From Roseateles asaccharophilus (lineage in GTDB: Bacteria > Pseudomonadota > Gammaproteobacteria > Burkholderiales > Burkholderiaceae_C): a DNA stretch of 64,000 bases. This document shows positions 29,011 to 38,665 of this stretch, piece after piece. The stretch is from contig NZ_SNXE01000002.1 in the NCBI RefSeq assembly GCF_004362405.1, positions 591,599 through 655,598 on the forward strand, read 5' to 3'. The position numbers were made by a program, and so were the translations under genes. The notes beneath the pieces were generated by a model, which ran no database searches, was not told the origin of the DNA, and worked only from the letters and a program-made list of their open reading frames with translations. The first letter of the stretch is position 1; each line of letters starts with the position of its first letter.

Positions 29011-31341
29011 ATGAGCGATTCCAACACTCTGGACCTGTTTGCCACCAACCCGGCCGAGGAGCCGGGTGACGCCCTGACCCTGGCGCACTACGCCCAGCAG
29101 GCCTATCTCGAGTACGCGCTCTCGGTGGTCAAGGGACGGGCCCTGCCCGATGTCTGCGACGGCCAGAAGCCGGTGCAGCGCCGCATCCTCTACGCCATGG
29201 AGCGCATGGGTCTGACCTGGAGCGGCGCCTCGGGCGCCAAGCCGGTCAAGGGCGCGCGCGTGGTGGGCGATGTACTGGGTCGTTTCCACCCTCATGGCGA
29301 CCAGTCGGTGTATGACGCCCTGGTGCGCATGGCCCAGGACTTCAGCCAGCGCTATCCGCTGATCGATGGTCAGGGCAATTTCGGCAGCCGTGATGGCGAT
29401 GGCGCCGCGGCCATGCGTTACACCGAAGCCCGCCTGGCCCCCATTGCCCGACTGCTGCTGGATGAGATCGACGAGGGCACGGTGGACCTGGTGCCCAATT
29501 ACGACGGCTCCACCCAGGAGCCGCGCCAGCTGCCGGCACGCCTGCCCTTTGTGCTGCTCAACGGCGCCTCGGGCATTGCCGTGGGCCTGGCCACCGAGGT
29601 GCCCAGCCACAATCTGCGCGAGGTGGCGGCCGCGGCCGTGGCCCTGTTGAAGAACGACAAGCTCACGGACGATGAGCTCTACACCCTGCTGCCCGGTCCC
29701 GACTTCCCCGGTGGCGGCCAGCTGATCAGCAGCGCCGAGGACATCCGCGCCGCCTACGCCAGCGGCCGCGGCAGCCTCAAGCTGCGCGCGCGCTGGAAGA
29801 TCGAGGACCTGGCGCGCGGCCAGTGGCAGCTGGTGGTGACCGAGCTGCCGCACGGCACCAGCTCGCAGAAGGTGCTGGAGGAGATCGAGGAACTCTCCAA
29901 CCCCAAGGTCAAGACCGGCAAGAAGGCGCTGAGCCAGGAGCAGCTGCAGCTCAAGGCCAGCGTGTTGTCCGTGCTGGACGGGGTGCGCGACGAGTCCAGC
30001 AAGGACGCGCCGGTGCGCCTGGTCTTCGAGCCCAAGAGCCGCACGGTGGAGCAGCAGGAGCTGATCACCACCCTGCTGGCCCACACCAGCCTGGAGACCT
30101 CGGCCTCGGTCAACCTGACCATGATCGGCGCCGACGGCCGGCCCACGCAGAAGAATCTGCGCCAGATCCTCAGCGAGTGGCTGGGTTACCGCCTGGCCAC
30201 GGTGCAGCGCCGCACCCAGCACCGCCTCACCAAGGTGCTGGACCGCATCCATGTGCTGGAAGGCCGCCAGCTGGTGCTGCTGAACATCGACGAGGTGATC
30301 CGCATCATCCGCAACAGCGACGAGCCCAAGGCCGCGCTGATCGAGCGCTTCAAGCTCAGCGATCGCCAGGCCGAGGACATCCTGGAAATCCGTCTGCGCC
30401 AGCTGGCGCGACTGGAGGCCATCAAGATCGAGCAGGAGCTGACCCAGCTGCGCGAGGAGCAGGCCAAGCTGGAAGACATCCTGGGCAACCCCGGCGTGCT
30501 CAAGCGCACCGTGGTCAAGGAGATCGAGGCCGATGCCAAGGCCTATGGCGACGAGCGCCGCACCCTGATCCAGGAAGAGAAGAAGGCCGTGGCCGAGATC
30601 AAGGTGGTGGACGAGCCCGTCACCGTGGTGGTCAGCTTGAAGGGCTGGGTGAGGGCGCTCAAGGGCCATGAGATCGATCCGGCCGCGCTCAGCTTCAAGA
30701 GCGGCGACCAGCTCTACGGCACCTTCCCCTGCCGCAGCGTGGATCCGCTGATCGTCTTTGGCAGCAATGGCCGGGTCTACTCGGTGCCGGTCTCGGCCCT
30801 GCCGGGCGGTCGCGGCGATGGCCAGCCCATCACCACGCTCATCGAGCTGGAGAGCGGCACCCAGATCGCTCATTACTACGCCGCCAGCGCCAGCCAACGC
30901 CTGGTGCTGGCCGGGACCGGCGGCTTCGGCCTGATCGCCCAGGTGGGCGATCTGGTCGGTCGCCAGAAGGCCGGCAAGACCTTCCTGAGCCTGGAGGGCG
31001 AGGAAAAGCCCCTGCCGCCCAGCGCGGTGCCGGAGGGCCTGGGCCAGCAGCTGGCCTGCCTGTCGCTGCAGGGGCGCCTGCTCACCTTCGCGCTGGACGA
31101 GCTCAAGCACCAGCCCAAGGGCGGTCGCGGCCTGACCCTGATGGATCTGGAACCCAAGGACGCGCTGCTGAGCGTGGCCGCCTACACCCAGCTGCTGCAG
31201 GTGCTGGGCAGCGGCCGCGGCGGCAAGCCCAAGGAAGAGCTGCTCAAGGGGGCAGGTCTTGCCAGCTACGCCGGCAAGCGCGCCCGCAAGGGCAAGCCGG
31301 TGGAGGGCATGCAGAAGGTCTTGCGCGTGCTGGCCGCCTGA
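29011..31341 (+). CDS. parC: DNA topoisomerase IV subunit A
   Basis: This 776-residue DNA-cleaving subunit has its active-site Tyr in [10 protein letters not shown] (around 135), within [12 protein letters not shown]. The quinolone-determining stretch reads [17 protein letters not shown] (around 88-104), with Gln where many ParC proteins have Ser or Thr. The C-terminal domain has degenerate beta-pinwheel blades and no GyrA box, supporting ParC. It starts 6 bases after the transglycosylase gene. Confidence 0.95.
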   Translation: MSDSNTLDLFATNPAEEPGDALTLAHYAQQAYLEYALSVVKGRALPDVCDGQKPVQRRILYAMERMGLTWSGASGAKPVKGARVVGDVLGRFHPHGDQSVYDALVRMAQDFSQRYPLIDGQGNFGSRDGDGAAAMRYTEARLAPIARLLLDEIDEGTVDLVPNYDGSTQEPRQLPARLPFVLLNGASGIAVGLATEVPSHNLREVAAAAVALLKNDKLTDDELYTLLPGPDFPGGGQLISSAEDIRAAYASGRGSLKLRARWKIEDLARGQWQLVVTELPHGTSSQKVLEEIEELSNPKVKTGKKALSQEQLQLKASVLSVLDGVRDESSKDAPVRLVFEPKSRTVEQQELITTLLAHTSLETSASVNLTMIGADGRPTQKNLRQILSEWLGYRLATVQRRTQHRLTKVLDRIHVLEGRQLVLLNIDEVIRIIRNSDEPKAALIERFKLSDRQAEDILEIRLRQLARLEAIKIEQELTQLREEQAKLEDILGNPGVLKRTVVKEIEADAKAYGDERRTLIQEEKKAVAEIKVVDEPVTVVVSLKGWVRALKGHEIDPAALSFKSGDQLYGTFPCRSVDPLIVFGSNGRVYSVPVSALPGGRGDGQPITTLIELESGTQIAHYYAASASQRLVLAGTGGFGLIAQVGDLVGRQKAGKTFLSLEGEEKPLPPSAVPEGLGQQLACLSLQGRLLTFALDELKHQPKGGRGLTLMDLEPKDALLSVAAYTQLLQVLGSGRGGKPKEELLKGAGLASYAGKRARKGKPVEGMQKVLRVLAA

Positions 31342-31532
31342 TGCCGAGTCGCTTCCCGTGTCTTGCCCCCGATTTGCACCAAATTGATGCAACACCGCCG
31401 GAGCTCGCCAAAGTTGCCGATGCATGCCCCTAACATGGGGGACTGATCCCGGTGGACTACGACACTCGCTGCAGTGCACAATTTCTTCACGATTTGACGG
31501 CGAATGTGCTGCGAACGTTCAGGAGCTAAGTC

Positions 31533-32054
31533 ATGAACTTGAAATCTGTGGTGATTGCTGCCGCTTTGGCGGTGTCTGGTGTCGGGGCTTGGGCAGCAGG
31601 CGGTCCGGTCTCTCCCAGCCCGAGTGCTTCGTTCAGCAATACCGTGACGGGTGCCTTCACCGATATCTGGACCTTTGATCTCGGAACGGAGTCTGCCGTT
31701 GCCGCGTCCATCACCAATGTGCAGGTCTCCTTCGCCTCGCTGAGCACCGGCGGCATCCTCGGTTTTTCGGCCTGGCTCAATGACAAGCTCTTGGTCGGAC
31801 CGACCTCCGAGGTCACGAACAACGGTGTAACGGTCACGACCAAGGTGGTGGCTGGCGGCTCTATCCTGCCGGCAGGCACATATCAACTGAAGGTCACCGG
31901 TACCGGCATCACCGGCGCCTCGGCTTCCTATGGGGGCAATATCGTCGCTACGCCGATTACGACGCCGATCCCCGAGCCTGAGACCTACGCCATGCTCCTG
32001 GCCGGCTTGGGCGTGGTGGGCTTCGTGGCACGTCGGCGCAAGCAGCAGGCCTGA
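31533..32054 (+). CDS. FxDxF-type PEP-CTERM sorting-domain protein
   Basis: This 173-residue secreted protein has a Sec signal ending AWA (around 21), an FTDIWTFDL segment (around 47) matching the FxDxF family, a Thr/Ser/Gly-rich body, and a complete PEP-CTERM tail: IPEPETYAMLLAGLGVVGFV then ARRRKQQA. PEP-CTERM proteins are recognised by exosortase (EpsH/XrtB type) and displayed or released with exopolysaccharide. No exosortase gene is in the window. AGGAG precedes the start; the 191-bp gap upstream holds nothing else I can support apart from a small CCCC/GGGG hairpin. Confidence 0.9.
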   Translation: MNLKSVVIAAALAVSGVGAWAAGGPVSPSPSASFSNTVTGAFTDIWTFDLGTESAVAASITNVQVSFASLSTGGILGFSAWLNDKLLVGPTSEVTNNGVTVTTKVVAGGSILPAGTYQLKVTGTGITGASASYGGNIVATPITTPIPEPETYAMLLAGLGVVGFVARRRKQQA

Positions 32055-32062
32055 AGCGCTCC

Positions 32063-32091
32063 AAAAAACGGATCCGGCAGGATCCGTTTTT
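32063..32091. terminator. Bidirectional terminator between PEP-CTERM gene and pyrD
   Basis: AAAACGGATCC and GGATCCGTTTT pair across a GGCA loop, with an A run before and a T run after, so it can end both convergent transcripts. Confidence 0.92.
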
Positions 32092-32113
32092 CATTTCCGG
32101 CTTTGCTTCAAGC

Positions 32114-33154
32114 TCAGGGACGGCTCAGTGCGCGTGCGCAGTCAGCCACGAGAGCCGGACCTTTGTAGATGAGACCGGTGTAGATCTGCACCAGATCGGC
32201 GCCGGCCGCGATCTTGGCGCGGGCATCCTCGCCGCTGAGCACACCGCCCACCCCGATGATGGGGTAGTTGGAACCTAGGGCCGCGCGCAGCAGGCGGATC
32301 ACGCGGTTGCTGGCCTCGAAGACCGGGCGGCCCGAGAGTCCGCCGGTCTCGCCCGCATGCGGCAGGCCCCGGACCGCCTCGCGTGCGATGGTGGTGTTGG
32401 TGGCGATCACACCATCGATGCCGTTCTTCTGCAGGGTCTGGGCGATCACGGCCACCTGGTCCTCGTCCAGGTCCGGCGCAATCTTCACGAACATGGGCAC
32501 CTGGCGGCCGCTGGCCTGCTGCAGTTCCAGCTTGCGGGTCTGCAGGCGAGAGAGCAGGGCGTCCAGGGCCTCATCGCTTTGCAGGGCGCGCAGGTTCTTG
32601 GTGTTGGGGCTGGAGATATTGACCGTGATGTAGTCGGCGTGGGGGAACACGCCCTCCAGGCCGATCAGGTAGTCGTCCACCGCGTTCTCGATGGGCGTGG
32701 CGGCGTTCTTGCCGATGTTCAGGCCCAGCAGGCCACCGGCGGCGCGGAAGGAGCGGGCGCGCTGCACATTGGCGATGAAGCTGGCCAGACCCTCGTTGTT
32801 GAAGCCCAGGCGGTTGATCAGGGCCTCTTTCTCGGGAATGCGGAACATGCGCGGCTTGTCATTGCCGGGCTGGCCCTTGGGCGTGACGGTGCCGACCTCG
32901 ATGAAACCGAAGCCCATGGCGCCCAGACCGTCGATGCAGCGACCGTTCTTGTCCAGACCGGCGGCCAGGCCGATACGGTTGGGGAAGCGCAGGCCCGCCA
33001 CCGTGACCGGGTCGGCGATGCGGGTCTGGGCCCACAAACACTGGGCCGGCGTGTTCTGCAGCCGGGCGATGGCGCCCAGGGTCAGCTCATGCGCATGCTC
33101 GGGGTCCAGGCCGAAGAGAAAGGGACGGGTGAGGGCGTAGGGAACGAGAGACAT
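32114..33154 (-). CDS. pyrD: Dihydroorotate dehydrogenase (quinone)
   Basis: This 346-residue class 2 enzyme of pyrimidine synthesis has an N-terminal amphipathic helix ([20 protein letters not shown]) for membrane association. FMN-site motifs are LAAGLDKNG (around 61), [23 protein letters not shown] with the catalytic Ser (around 177), [10 protein letters not shown] and GVGGVLSG. It starts at 33154, 8 nt after a GACAAT box and with no Shine-Dalgarno. Confidence 0.96.
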   Translation of the reverse strand: MSLVPYALTRPFLFGLDPEHAHELTLGAIARLQNTPAQCLWAQTRIADPVTVAGLRFPNRIGLAAGLDKNGRCIDGLGAMGFGFIEVGTVTPKGQPGNDKPRMFRIPEKEALINRLGFNNEGLASFIANVQRARSFRAAGGLLGLNIGKNAATPIENAVDDYLIGLEGVFPHADYITVNISSPNTKNLRALQSDEALDALLSRLQTRKLELQQASGRQVPMFVKIAPDLDEDQVAVIAQTLQKNGIDGVIATNTTIAREAVRGLPHAGETGGLSGRPVFEASNRVIRLLRAALGSNYPIIGVGGVLSGEDARAKIAAGADLVQIYTGLIYKGPALVADCARALSRP

Positions 33155-33162
33155 GGGGCGAG

Positions 33163-33168
33163 ATTGTC
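33163..33168 (-). promoter_or_regulatory. -10 box of pyrD (extended TGc), 8 nt before the ATG
   Basis: On the minus strand the sequence reads ATGCGACAAT then 8 nt then ATG. TG one base ahead of the box gives an extended -10; no good -35 is seen. Confidence 0.5.
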
Positions 33169-33256
33169 GCATCGGCCGCCACGAGGCCGGCATGCCGCGA
33201 CCGTGCCCGCGGCGAAAGCGGCCGATAATCCTGCCGGTTCCCCCGTGAGGCATTCG

Positions 33257-34384
33257 ATGAAACCCCTGGACGATCCCCAACACGACCGTGAAGTTGGCTC
33301 CCGCGATGCCACGCGCGACACCACCCGCACCGACGACACCCGCATCGGCGCGGTCCGCCCCCTGATCTCGCCGGCCTTGTTGCTGGACGAGTTGCCCCTG
33401 TCTGAGGCGGCTCTGGAGCTGGTGGAGCGCTCGCGCCGCGAAATCGGTGAGGTGCTGCATGGCCGCGACGACCGTCTGCTGGTGGTGGTGGGGCCTTGCT
33501 CCATCCACGACCACGACCAGGCCATGGACTACGCCCGCCTGCTCAAGAAGACGCGCGACGAGCTGCAGCAGGACCTGCTGATCGTGATGCGCGTGTACTT
33601 CGAGAAGCCGCGCACCACCGTGGGCTGGAAGGGCTATATCAACGATCCGCGCCTGGACGGCAGCTTCCACATGAACGAGGGCCTGCGCCTGGCGCGCCAG
33701 CTGCTGCTGGACGTGACGGCCCTGGGCCTGCCCGCCGGCACCGAGTTCCTGGACCTGCTCTCACCGCAGTACATCTCGGACCTGATCGCCTGGGGCGCCA
33801 TCGGTGCGCGCACCACCGAGAGCCAGAGCCACCGCCAGCTGGCCTCCGGTCTGTCCTGCCCCGTGGGCTTCAAGAATGGCACGGACGGCGGCATCAAGGT
33901 CGCCTCCGACGCCGTGCTCGCCGCCCAGGCCAGCCATGCCTTCATGGGCATGACCAAGATGGGCGCGGCCGCCATCTTCGAGACCCGCGGCAACCAGGAC
34001 TGCCACATCATCCTGCGCGGCGGCAAGGCGCCCAATTACGACGCCGCCAGCGTGCAGGCCGCCTGCGAGGCGCTCAAGGCCTCGGGCCTGCGCGAGCAGG
34101 TGATGATCGACTTCTCCCATGCCAACAGCAGCAAGAAGTACGAGCGCCAGATCGAGGTGGGCCGCGATGTGGCGGCCCAGATGGCGGGTGGCGAGCACCG
34201 CATCACCGGCGTGATGATCGAGAGCCATCTGCAGCCCGGGCGCCAGGACCTGCTGGACGGCCAGACCCGCGCCGACCTCAAGCCCGGCGTCTCCATCACC
34301 GATGCCTGCCTGGGCTGGGCCCAGACCGAGCCCCTGCTGCAGGAGCTGGCCGCCGCCGTGCGAGCGCGCCGCAAGATTTCCTGA
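33257..34384 (+). CDS. 3-deoxy-7-phosphoheptulonate synthase (AroG type)
   Basis: This 375-residue type I DAHP synthase joins phosphoenolpyruvate and erythrose-4-phosphate at the entry to aromatic amino-acid synthesis. It has [20 protein letters not shown] (around 72, metal-binding Cys), [34 protein letters not shown] and [12 protein letters not shown] (around 290). A ~40-residue acidic/Thr-rich extension precedes the barrel. Which feedback amino acid applies cannot be read. GATAAT (33224-33229) is a candidate -10. It is divergent from pyrD and followed 13 bases later by rpiA. Confidence 0.94.
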   Translation: MKPLDDPQHDREVGSRDATRDTTRTDDTRIGAVRPLISPALLLDELPLSEAALELVERSRREIGEVLHGRDDRLLVVVGPCSIHDHDQAMDYARLLKKTRDELQQDLLIVMRVYFEKPRTTVGWKGYINDPRLDGSFHMNEGLRLARQLLLDVTALGLPAGTEFLDLLSPQYISDLIAWGAIGARTTESQSHRQLASGLSCPVGFKNGTDGGIKVASDAVLAAQASHAFMGMTKMGAAAIFETRGNQDCHIILRGGKAPNYDAASVQAACEALKASGLREQVMIDFSHANSSKKYERQIEVGRDVAAQMAGGEHRITGVMIESHLQPGRQDLLDGQTRADLKPGVSITDACLGWAQTEPLLQELAAAVRARRKIS

Positions 34385-34397
34385 ACCCCTGATCATC

Positions 34398-35060
34398 ATG
34401 ACCCAAGACGAACTCAAGACCCTGGTCGGCCAGGCCGCCCTGCAGTATGTGAAGCCCGACAGCATCGTCGGCGTGGGCACCGGCTCCACGGTGGACAAAT
34501 TCATCGATGCCCTGGCCGCCAGCGGCATCCCGCTCAAGGGCGCGGTCTCCAGCTCGGTGCGCTCCACCGAACGCATGAGCAAGCTGGGCATCCGCATCCT
34601 GGAGGCCAGCGAGGTGGAGTCACTGCCGGTCTATATCGACGGCGCCGACGAGATCGATCACGCCGGCCATATGGTCAAGGGCGGCGGCGCCGCGCTCACG
34701 CGCGAGAAGATCGTGGCCGACCTGGCCGAGCGCTTCATCTGCATCGCCGACGAGAGCAAGCTGGTCGACACCCTGGGCGCCTTCCCCCTGCCCATCGAGG
34801 TGATCCCCATGGCGGCGGCCCAGGTGGCACGGCGCCTCAAGGCCCGCTTTGGTGGTGAGGCCACGCTGCGCGCCGGCTGCGTGACCGATAACGCAGCCCA
34901 TATCCTGGACGTGCGCGGTCTGGCCATCAAGGATCCCGCCGGCTTCGAGGCCGAGGTTTCGCAATGGCCGGGCGTGATCACCGTGGGTGTCTTCGCCCGC
35001 AACAAGGCCGCGGTCTGCCTGCTGGGCACCGCGGCCGGGGTCAAGACGCTGAGCTTCTGA
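34398..35060 (+). CDS. rpiA: Ribose-5-phosphate isomerase A
   Basis: This 220-residue isomerase interconverts ribose-5-phosphate and ribulose-5-phosphate. It has the substrate loops [16 protein letters not shown] (around 26) and [14 protein letters not shown], the catalytic Asp/Glu stretch [19 protein letters not shown] (around 79) and ADESKLV. The length matches E. coli RpiA (219). It probably shares a transcript with the DAHP synthase gene. Confidence 0.97.
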   Translation: MTQDELKTLVGQAALQYVKPDSIVGVGTGSTVDKFIDALAASGIPLKGAVSSSVRSTERMSKLGIRILEASEVESLPVYIDGADEIDHAGHMVKGGGAALTREKIVADLAERFICIADESKLVDTLGAFPLPIEVIPMAAAQVARRLKARFGGEATLRAGCVTDNAAHILDVRGLAIKDPAGFEAEVSQWPGVITVGVFARNKAAVCLLGTAAGVKTLSF

Positions 35061-35079
35061 GCAAGCCTGCGCGGTCAGC

Positions 35080-35101
35080 GCCGGGTCGCGGCGGACCCGG
35101 C
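35080..35101. terminator. GC hairpin between rpiA and chemoreceptor gene
   Basis: GCCGGGTC and GACCCGGC pair around a 6-nt loop in the 46-bp gap of two convergent genes. There is no T tract on either side. Confidence 0.4.
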
Positions 35102-35106
35102 CAGGC

Positions 35107-36657
35107 TCAGAGCCTGAAAACGCTCACGGCGCCGGCCAGGCGGCCGGACTGTTCCTTCAGGCTTTCGGCTGCCGAGGCGGCTTCTTCGACCAGGGCGGCA
35201 TTCTGCTGCGTCATCTGGTCCAGCTGATTCACGGCGGCATTGATCTGGTTGATGCCGTCGCTCTGCTCGCGGGCGGCGGCGCTGATCTCGCCGATGATGT
35301 CCGAGACCCGCTGCACGCTGGCCACGATATCGCCCATGGTCTTGCCGGCGTCCTGAACCAGCTGGGTGCCGGACTCCACGCGTTCGGTGCTGGCGCCGAT
35401 CAGGCTCTTGATCTCCTTGGCGGCCTCGGCCGAGCGCTGGGCCAGCAGGCGCACCTCGCCGGCCACCACTGCAAAGCCGCGCCCCTGCTCGCCGGCACGT
35501 GCCGCTTCCACGGCCGCATTCAGGGCCAGGATATTGGTCTGGAAGGCGATGCCGTCGATGGTGCCGATGATGTCGCTGATGCGGCGCGAGCTGGCGCTGA
35601 TGTCTTCCATGGTGGCGACCACCTGACCCACCACCGTGCCACCGCGCTGGGCGACCTCGGCGGCCGAGCTGGCCAGCTGATTGGCGGTCAGGGCCGAATC
35701 GGCCGTCTGACGCACGGTGCCGGTCAGCTGCATCATGGAGGCGGCGGCCTGCTGCAGATTCGAGGCGGTCTGCTCGGTACGGGCCGAAAGGTCATGGTTG
35801 CCCGAGGCGATCTCGGCGCTGGCGGTGCTGATGCTGTCGGTCGCACCGCGCACCTCACCGAACAGCCGGATCAGCTCGCCCTGCATGGTTTGCAGGGAGC
35901 GCAGCAGCTGGCCGGTCTCATCCTGGCTGCGGACTTCGATGCGGCGCGTGAGGTCGAAATGGGAGATCGCGTCGGCCACGCCCACGGCCTCGCGCAGCGG
36001 GCCGGTGATGGAGCGGGTGAGCCACAGCGTCAGGGTCACGGCCAGGGCCAGGGCAAACAGCGTGAACAGCACCAGGCCTGTGCGCGCCGTGCTGTTGGCC
36101 GCTTCCAGACGCTTGTTGGCGGCGTCCAGCTGCTCGCGCTGATCCTGCACGATCTGCTTCATGGCGTCCTGAAAGGCCGTGGCAGCGGGCTGAAACTGGC
36201 TGTCAAAGATCTGGCGGGCCTTGTCGGCTTCGCCGGCCTTCTTGGCCGCGGACACGGCGTCGCGGCTGGCCAGATAGGCCTTGCGGGCCTCGGACAGTTT
36301 TTCGAAGCCCTGACGCTCCTGCGGTGTTGTCAGCAGCTCGTCGAGCTTTTTCTGCAGCTCGGTGGACTGCTTGGTCGACTCGGCGGCCGTGGCGGCGAAG
36401 AACTCAGCCAGGCTGGGGTCGGCACTGACGGCGATGGCGCTGGTGCGGTTCACGCCATTGGTGATGTTGCGATACCAGTCGCTGGCGATGCGCTCCGTGA
36501 CCAGGGAGCTCTTGTACATCTCCTCGGTTTCCGAGGCCACGCGTGACAGGGCCCAGTAACCCAGGCCCGAGCCCGTGAAGGCGATCAGCAAGACCAGGGT
36601 CAGGACAGCAGAGAGGCGCTGGCCGATGGACCGGCCAGAAAACAGTGAGCTCAACAT
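35107..36657 (-). CDS. Methyl-accepting chemotaxis protein
   Basis: This 516-residue chemoreceptor has TM1 around 13-35, a ~150-residue periplasmic four-helix-type sensor, TM2 around 190-212, HAMP, and a long signalling coiled coil with the hairpin tip [20 protein letters not shown] (around 372). It ends AGAVSVFRL with no NWETF pentapeptide, so CheR/CheB are not tethered. The ligand is unknown. A sigma-28-like promoter lies upstream, consistent with flagellar-regulon control. Confidence 0.93.
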   Translation of the reverse strand: MLSSLFSGRSIGQRLSAVLTLVLLIAFTGSGLGYWALSRVASETEEMYKSSLVTERIASDWYRNITNGVNRTSAIAVSADPSLAEFFAATAAESTKQSTELQKKLDELLTTPQERQGFEKLSEARKAYLASRDAVSAAKKAGEADKARQIFDSQFQPAATAFQDAMKQIVQDQREQLDAANKRLEAANSTARTGLVLFTLFALALAVTLTLWLTRSITGPLREAVGVADAISHFDLTRRIEVRSQDETGQLLRSLQTMQGELIRLFGEVRGATDSISTASAEIASGNHDLSARTEQTASNLQQAAASMMQLTGTVRQTADSALTANQLASSAAEVAQRGGTVVGQVVATMEDISASSRRISDIIGTIDGIAFQTNILALNAAVEAARAGEQGRGFAVVAGEVRLLAQRSAEAAKEIKSLIGASTERVESGTQLVQDAGKTMGDIVASVQRVSDIIGEISAAAREQSDGINQINAAVNQLDQMTQQNAALVEEAASAAESLKEQSGRLAGAVSVFRL

Positions 36658-36732
36658 CAGGGGTTCTCCATGAGCGGGCGGCCTAGTTGTTGGGGCCGCA
36701 TCGTGGCGGCAGGCTTTGGCCGAATTCCTACT

Positions 36733-36759
36733 ACTTCGGCAGTGTCAGGGAAAACCTGA
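36733..36759 (-). promoter_or_regulatory. Sigma-28 (FliA)-like promoter of chemoreceptor gene
   Basis: On the minus strand TCAGGTTT (36759-36752), 11 nt, then GCCGAAGT (36740-36733) resembles the flagellar sigma-28 pattern TAAAGTTT-N11-GCCGATAA with exact spacing. It leaves a ~75-nt leader. The last bases of the -10 differ from consensus. Confidence 0.55.
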
Positions 36760-36763
36760 ATTG

Positions 36764-38665
36764 CTAGTGCGCCTTGCGCACCCAGCGCAAGGCAAAGCGT
36801 GCAGGATCTATCGCATCCAGCAGTTCTGCCTCAAGCGGCACGGGGCTGCCGCAAAGCTGGGCCGCGGCGACCTGGCCGGCCAGTGCGGCCCAGCTGATGC
36901 CGCGTGAGCCCAGGGCGGTACAAAGCACCAGGCCCGGCAGGCGCTTCAGCCCGCGCAGCAGATCCTGGCGCCCCGTCTGCTCCGGGGCTGGCAGGCCGCC
37001 TACCAGGGGCAGGCGGTCCGGCGTCACCAGGCGCCAGCCCACACGTCCGGCCAACGGCGCCCGGGGCGGCTGGGGCAGACCCGCCAGTTCGGCCCATTGC
37101 GAGAGATTGCTGTCCTGATCGCTGTCCCGCAGCCTGGGGTCTGCATCCTCGGCCTGGACCGTGGCGCCACACCACAAGCCGCCCTGGCCGTCGGCCAGGG
37201 CATAGCCGGCGCCGGCCACGGGCAGATGGGGCAGGGGGCTGGCCGGGCTGAGGTGACTGAGTTGCCCGCGCAGACTCATCAGGGGCAGGTCGGGCATCAA
37301 GCCCTGCAGCAGGGGCAGACCGGCATGGCCGCCCGCCAGAACTAGGGCCGGAGCCTCGGCCAGGATCCGGCCTTGGCCGTCCAGGGCCTGCCAGCCCGCT
37401 CCACCGGCTCGCAGGGCGGCCACGGGGCGCTGCGTCAGCAGCCGGGCCTGCGCGGCTTGCAGCATGGCGTGCACATAAGCGCGGGGCGGCAGGGCGCCGC
37501 CGCCCGGATAGAACCAGGCCGGGCTTTGCAGCGGCAGGCCCGAGCGGGTGGCCGCATCGACGGCGCCCAGGGCCTGCAGATAGTCGGGGGGCAGGCCTTG
37601 CCCCTGCAGCAGGGCCTGCATGGCCTCATGGTCGAGCTTGCTCTCCAGGCGCAGCAAGCCGGCCTGGAGCCAGGGCAGCGCGGGCAGCTCGGCCAGCAGG
37701 CGCTGTGTGGCCAGGGCGGCGGCGCGATTGAAGCGGGCATGCAGGCCGTCGCTGGCGTGGAAGGTGCCGTGGAACAGCCCCCCCGGGTTGCCTGAGCCTT
37801 CGCTGGCACTCTGCGCGTGGGCTTCCAGCACCGTGACGGCCAGGCCCTCACGCGCCAGCGCGTGGGCGCAGGCCGCACCGGCCAGCCCGGCTCCGATGAC
37901 GAGGGCCTCGCGGGCATGTGCTGCCAGGGGCTGCCGGCCTGGGGGGCGTTGCACGCCATGGCGGGGCGCGAAGCGGGCCACGCTCATCTGTCCTTTGGCG
38001 GCGAAGCCTGGCGCCTTCTCAACCGCAAAGCCGGCGCTGGTCAGCCCGTCGCGCACCGGGCGGGCAACGCTCCAGGTGGCGGCGGTACAGTCCGTCGCGG
38101 CCAGGCGGCCCAGGGACTTGAGCAGCCAGGGATCCCAGATCTCCGGATTGCGGGCCGGGGCGAAGCCGTCCAGGTAGATGGCATCGACCTCGGCCACCAG
38201 CTCGCGCAGCCACTCGCGTGCATCGCCCAGGGCCAGCAGCAGGCGCACGCGGCCCTGCTCAAAGCTCAGGCCATGCAGATTGGGCGTGAGCGGCGGCCAG
38301 GCTGCCAGCAGCTGGGCGGCCAGCTCCGGCGCGGGGCTGCGGGCATGGGCGCGGGCCAGGTCCTCTCGGGTGAGTGGATGCTTCTCGATGCTTATGAAGA
38401 CCAGGCGCTCGCAGCGCTGCGCATCCTCGCGCCAGGCGGCCCAAGTGGCCAGGAAGTTGTTGCCCAGGCCGAAGCCGGTCTCCAGGATCACGAAACGCGT
38501 GCGGCCCTGCCAGCGCGCGGGCAGCTGGTTGCCGCCCAGAAAGACATGGCGGGCCTGGGCAAAGGCACCGGCACGTGCATGGTAGACATCGCCGTAGTCG
38601 GGCGCCTGGGCGACCTCGGCATCGGAGAAATCGACACGGGCCGGAACAATGGGAGCAGTCTTCAT
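36764..38665 (-). CDS. mnmC: tRNA 5-methylaminomethyl-2-thiouridine bifunctional enzyme MnmC
   Basis: This 633-residue two-domain enzyme completes mnm5s2U34 in tRNAs. The N-terminal methyltransferase half has ILETGFGLGNNFLATW (around 61) and IYLDGFAPARNPEIWDPWLL (around 173). The C-terminal FAD oxidoreductase half begins EALVIGAGLAGAACAHAL (around 255, Rossmann loop) and ends with ALGSRGISWAAL. The start MKTAPIVPARVDF overlaps the stop of the upstream membrane-protein gene by ATGA. Length is close to E. coli MnmC (668). Confidence 0.94.
   Translation of the reverse strand: MKTAPIVPARVDFSDAEVAQAPDYGDVYHARAGAFAQARHVFLGGNQLPARWQGRTRFVILETGFGLGNNFLATWAAWREDAQRCERLVFISIEKHPLTREDLARAHARSPAPELAAQLLAAWPPLTPNLHGLSFEQGRVRLLLALGDAREWLRELVAEVDAIYLDGFAPARNPEIWDPWLLKSLGRLAATDCTAATWSVARPVRDGLTSAGFAVEKAPGFAAKGQMSVARFAPRHGVQRPPGRQPLAAHAREALVIGAGLAGAACAHALAREGLAVTVLEAHAQSASEGSGNPGGLFHGTFHASDGLHARFNRAAALATQRLLAELPALPWLQAGLLRLESKLDHEAMQALLQGQGLPPDYLQALGAVDAATRSGLPLQSPAWFYPGGGALPPRAYVHAMLQAAQARLLTQRPVAALRAGGAGWQALDGQGRILAEAPALVLAGGHAGLPLLQGLMPDLPLMSLRGQLSHLSPASPLPHLPVAGAGYALADGQGGLWCGATVQAEDADPRLRDSDQDSNLSQWAELAGLPQPPRAPLAGRVGWRLVTPDRLPLVGGLPAPEQTGRQDLLRGLKRLPGLVLCTALGSRGISWAALAGQVAAAQLCGSPVPLEAELLDAIDPARFALRWVRKAH

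Noticed and set aside
28273..31479. Minus-strand open frame of 1068 codons opposite parC
   Set aside because: ParC has its active-site Tyr and family motifs on the plus strand; the antisense product is repetitive and unrecognisable.
32357..33256. DAHP synthase frame extended 900 bases upstream
   Set aside because: The extension lies opposite pyrD; the enzyme begins at 33257.
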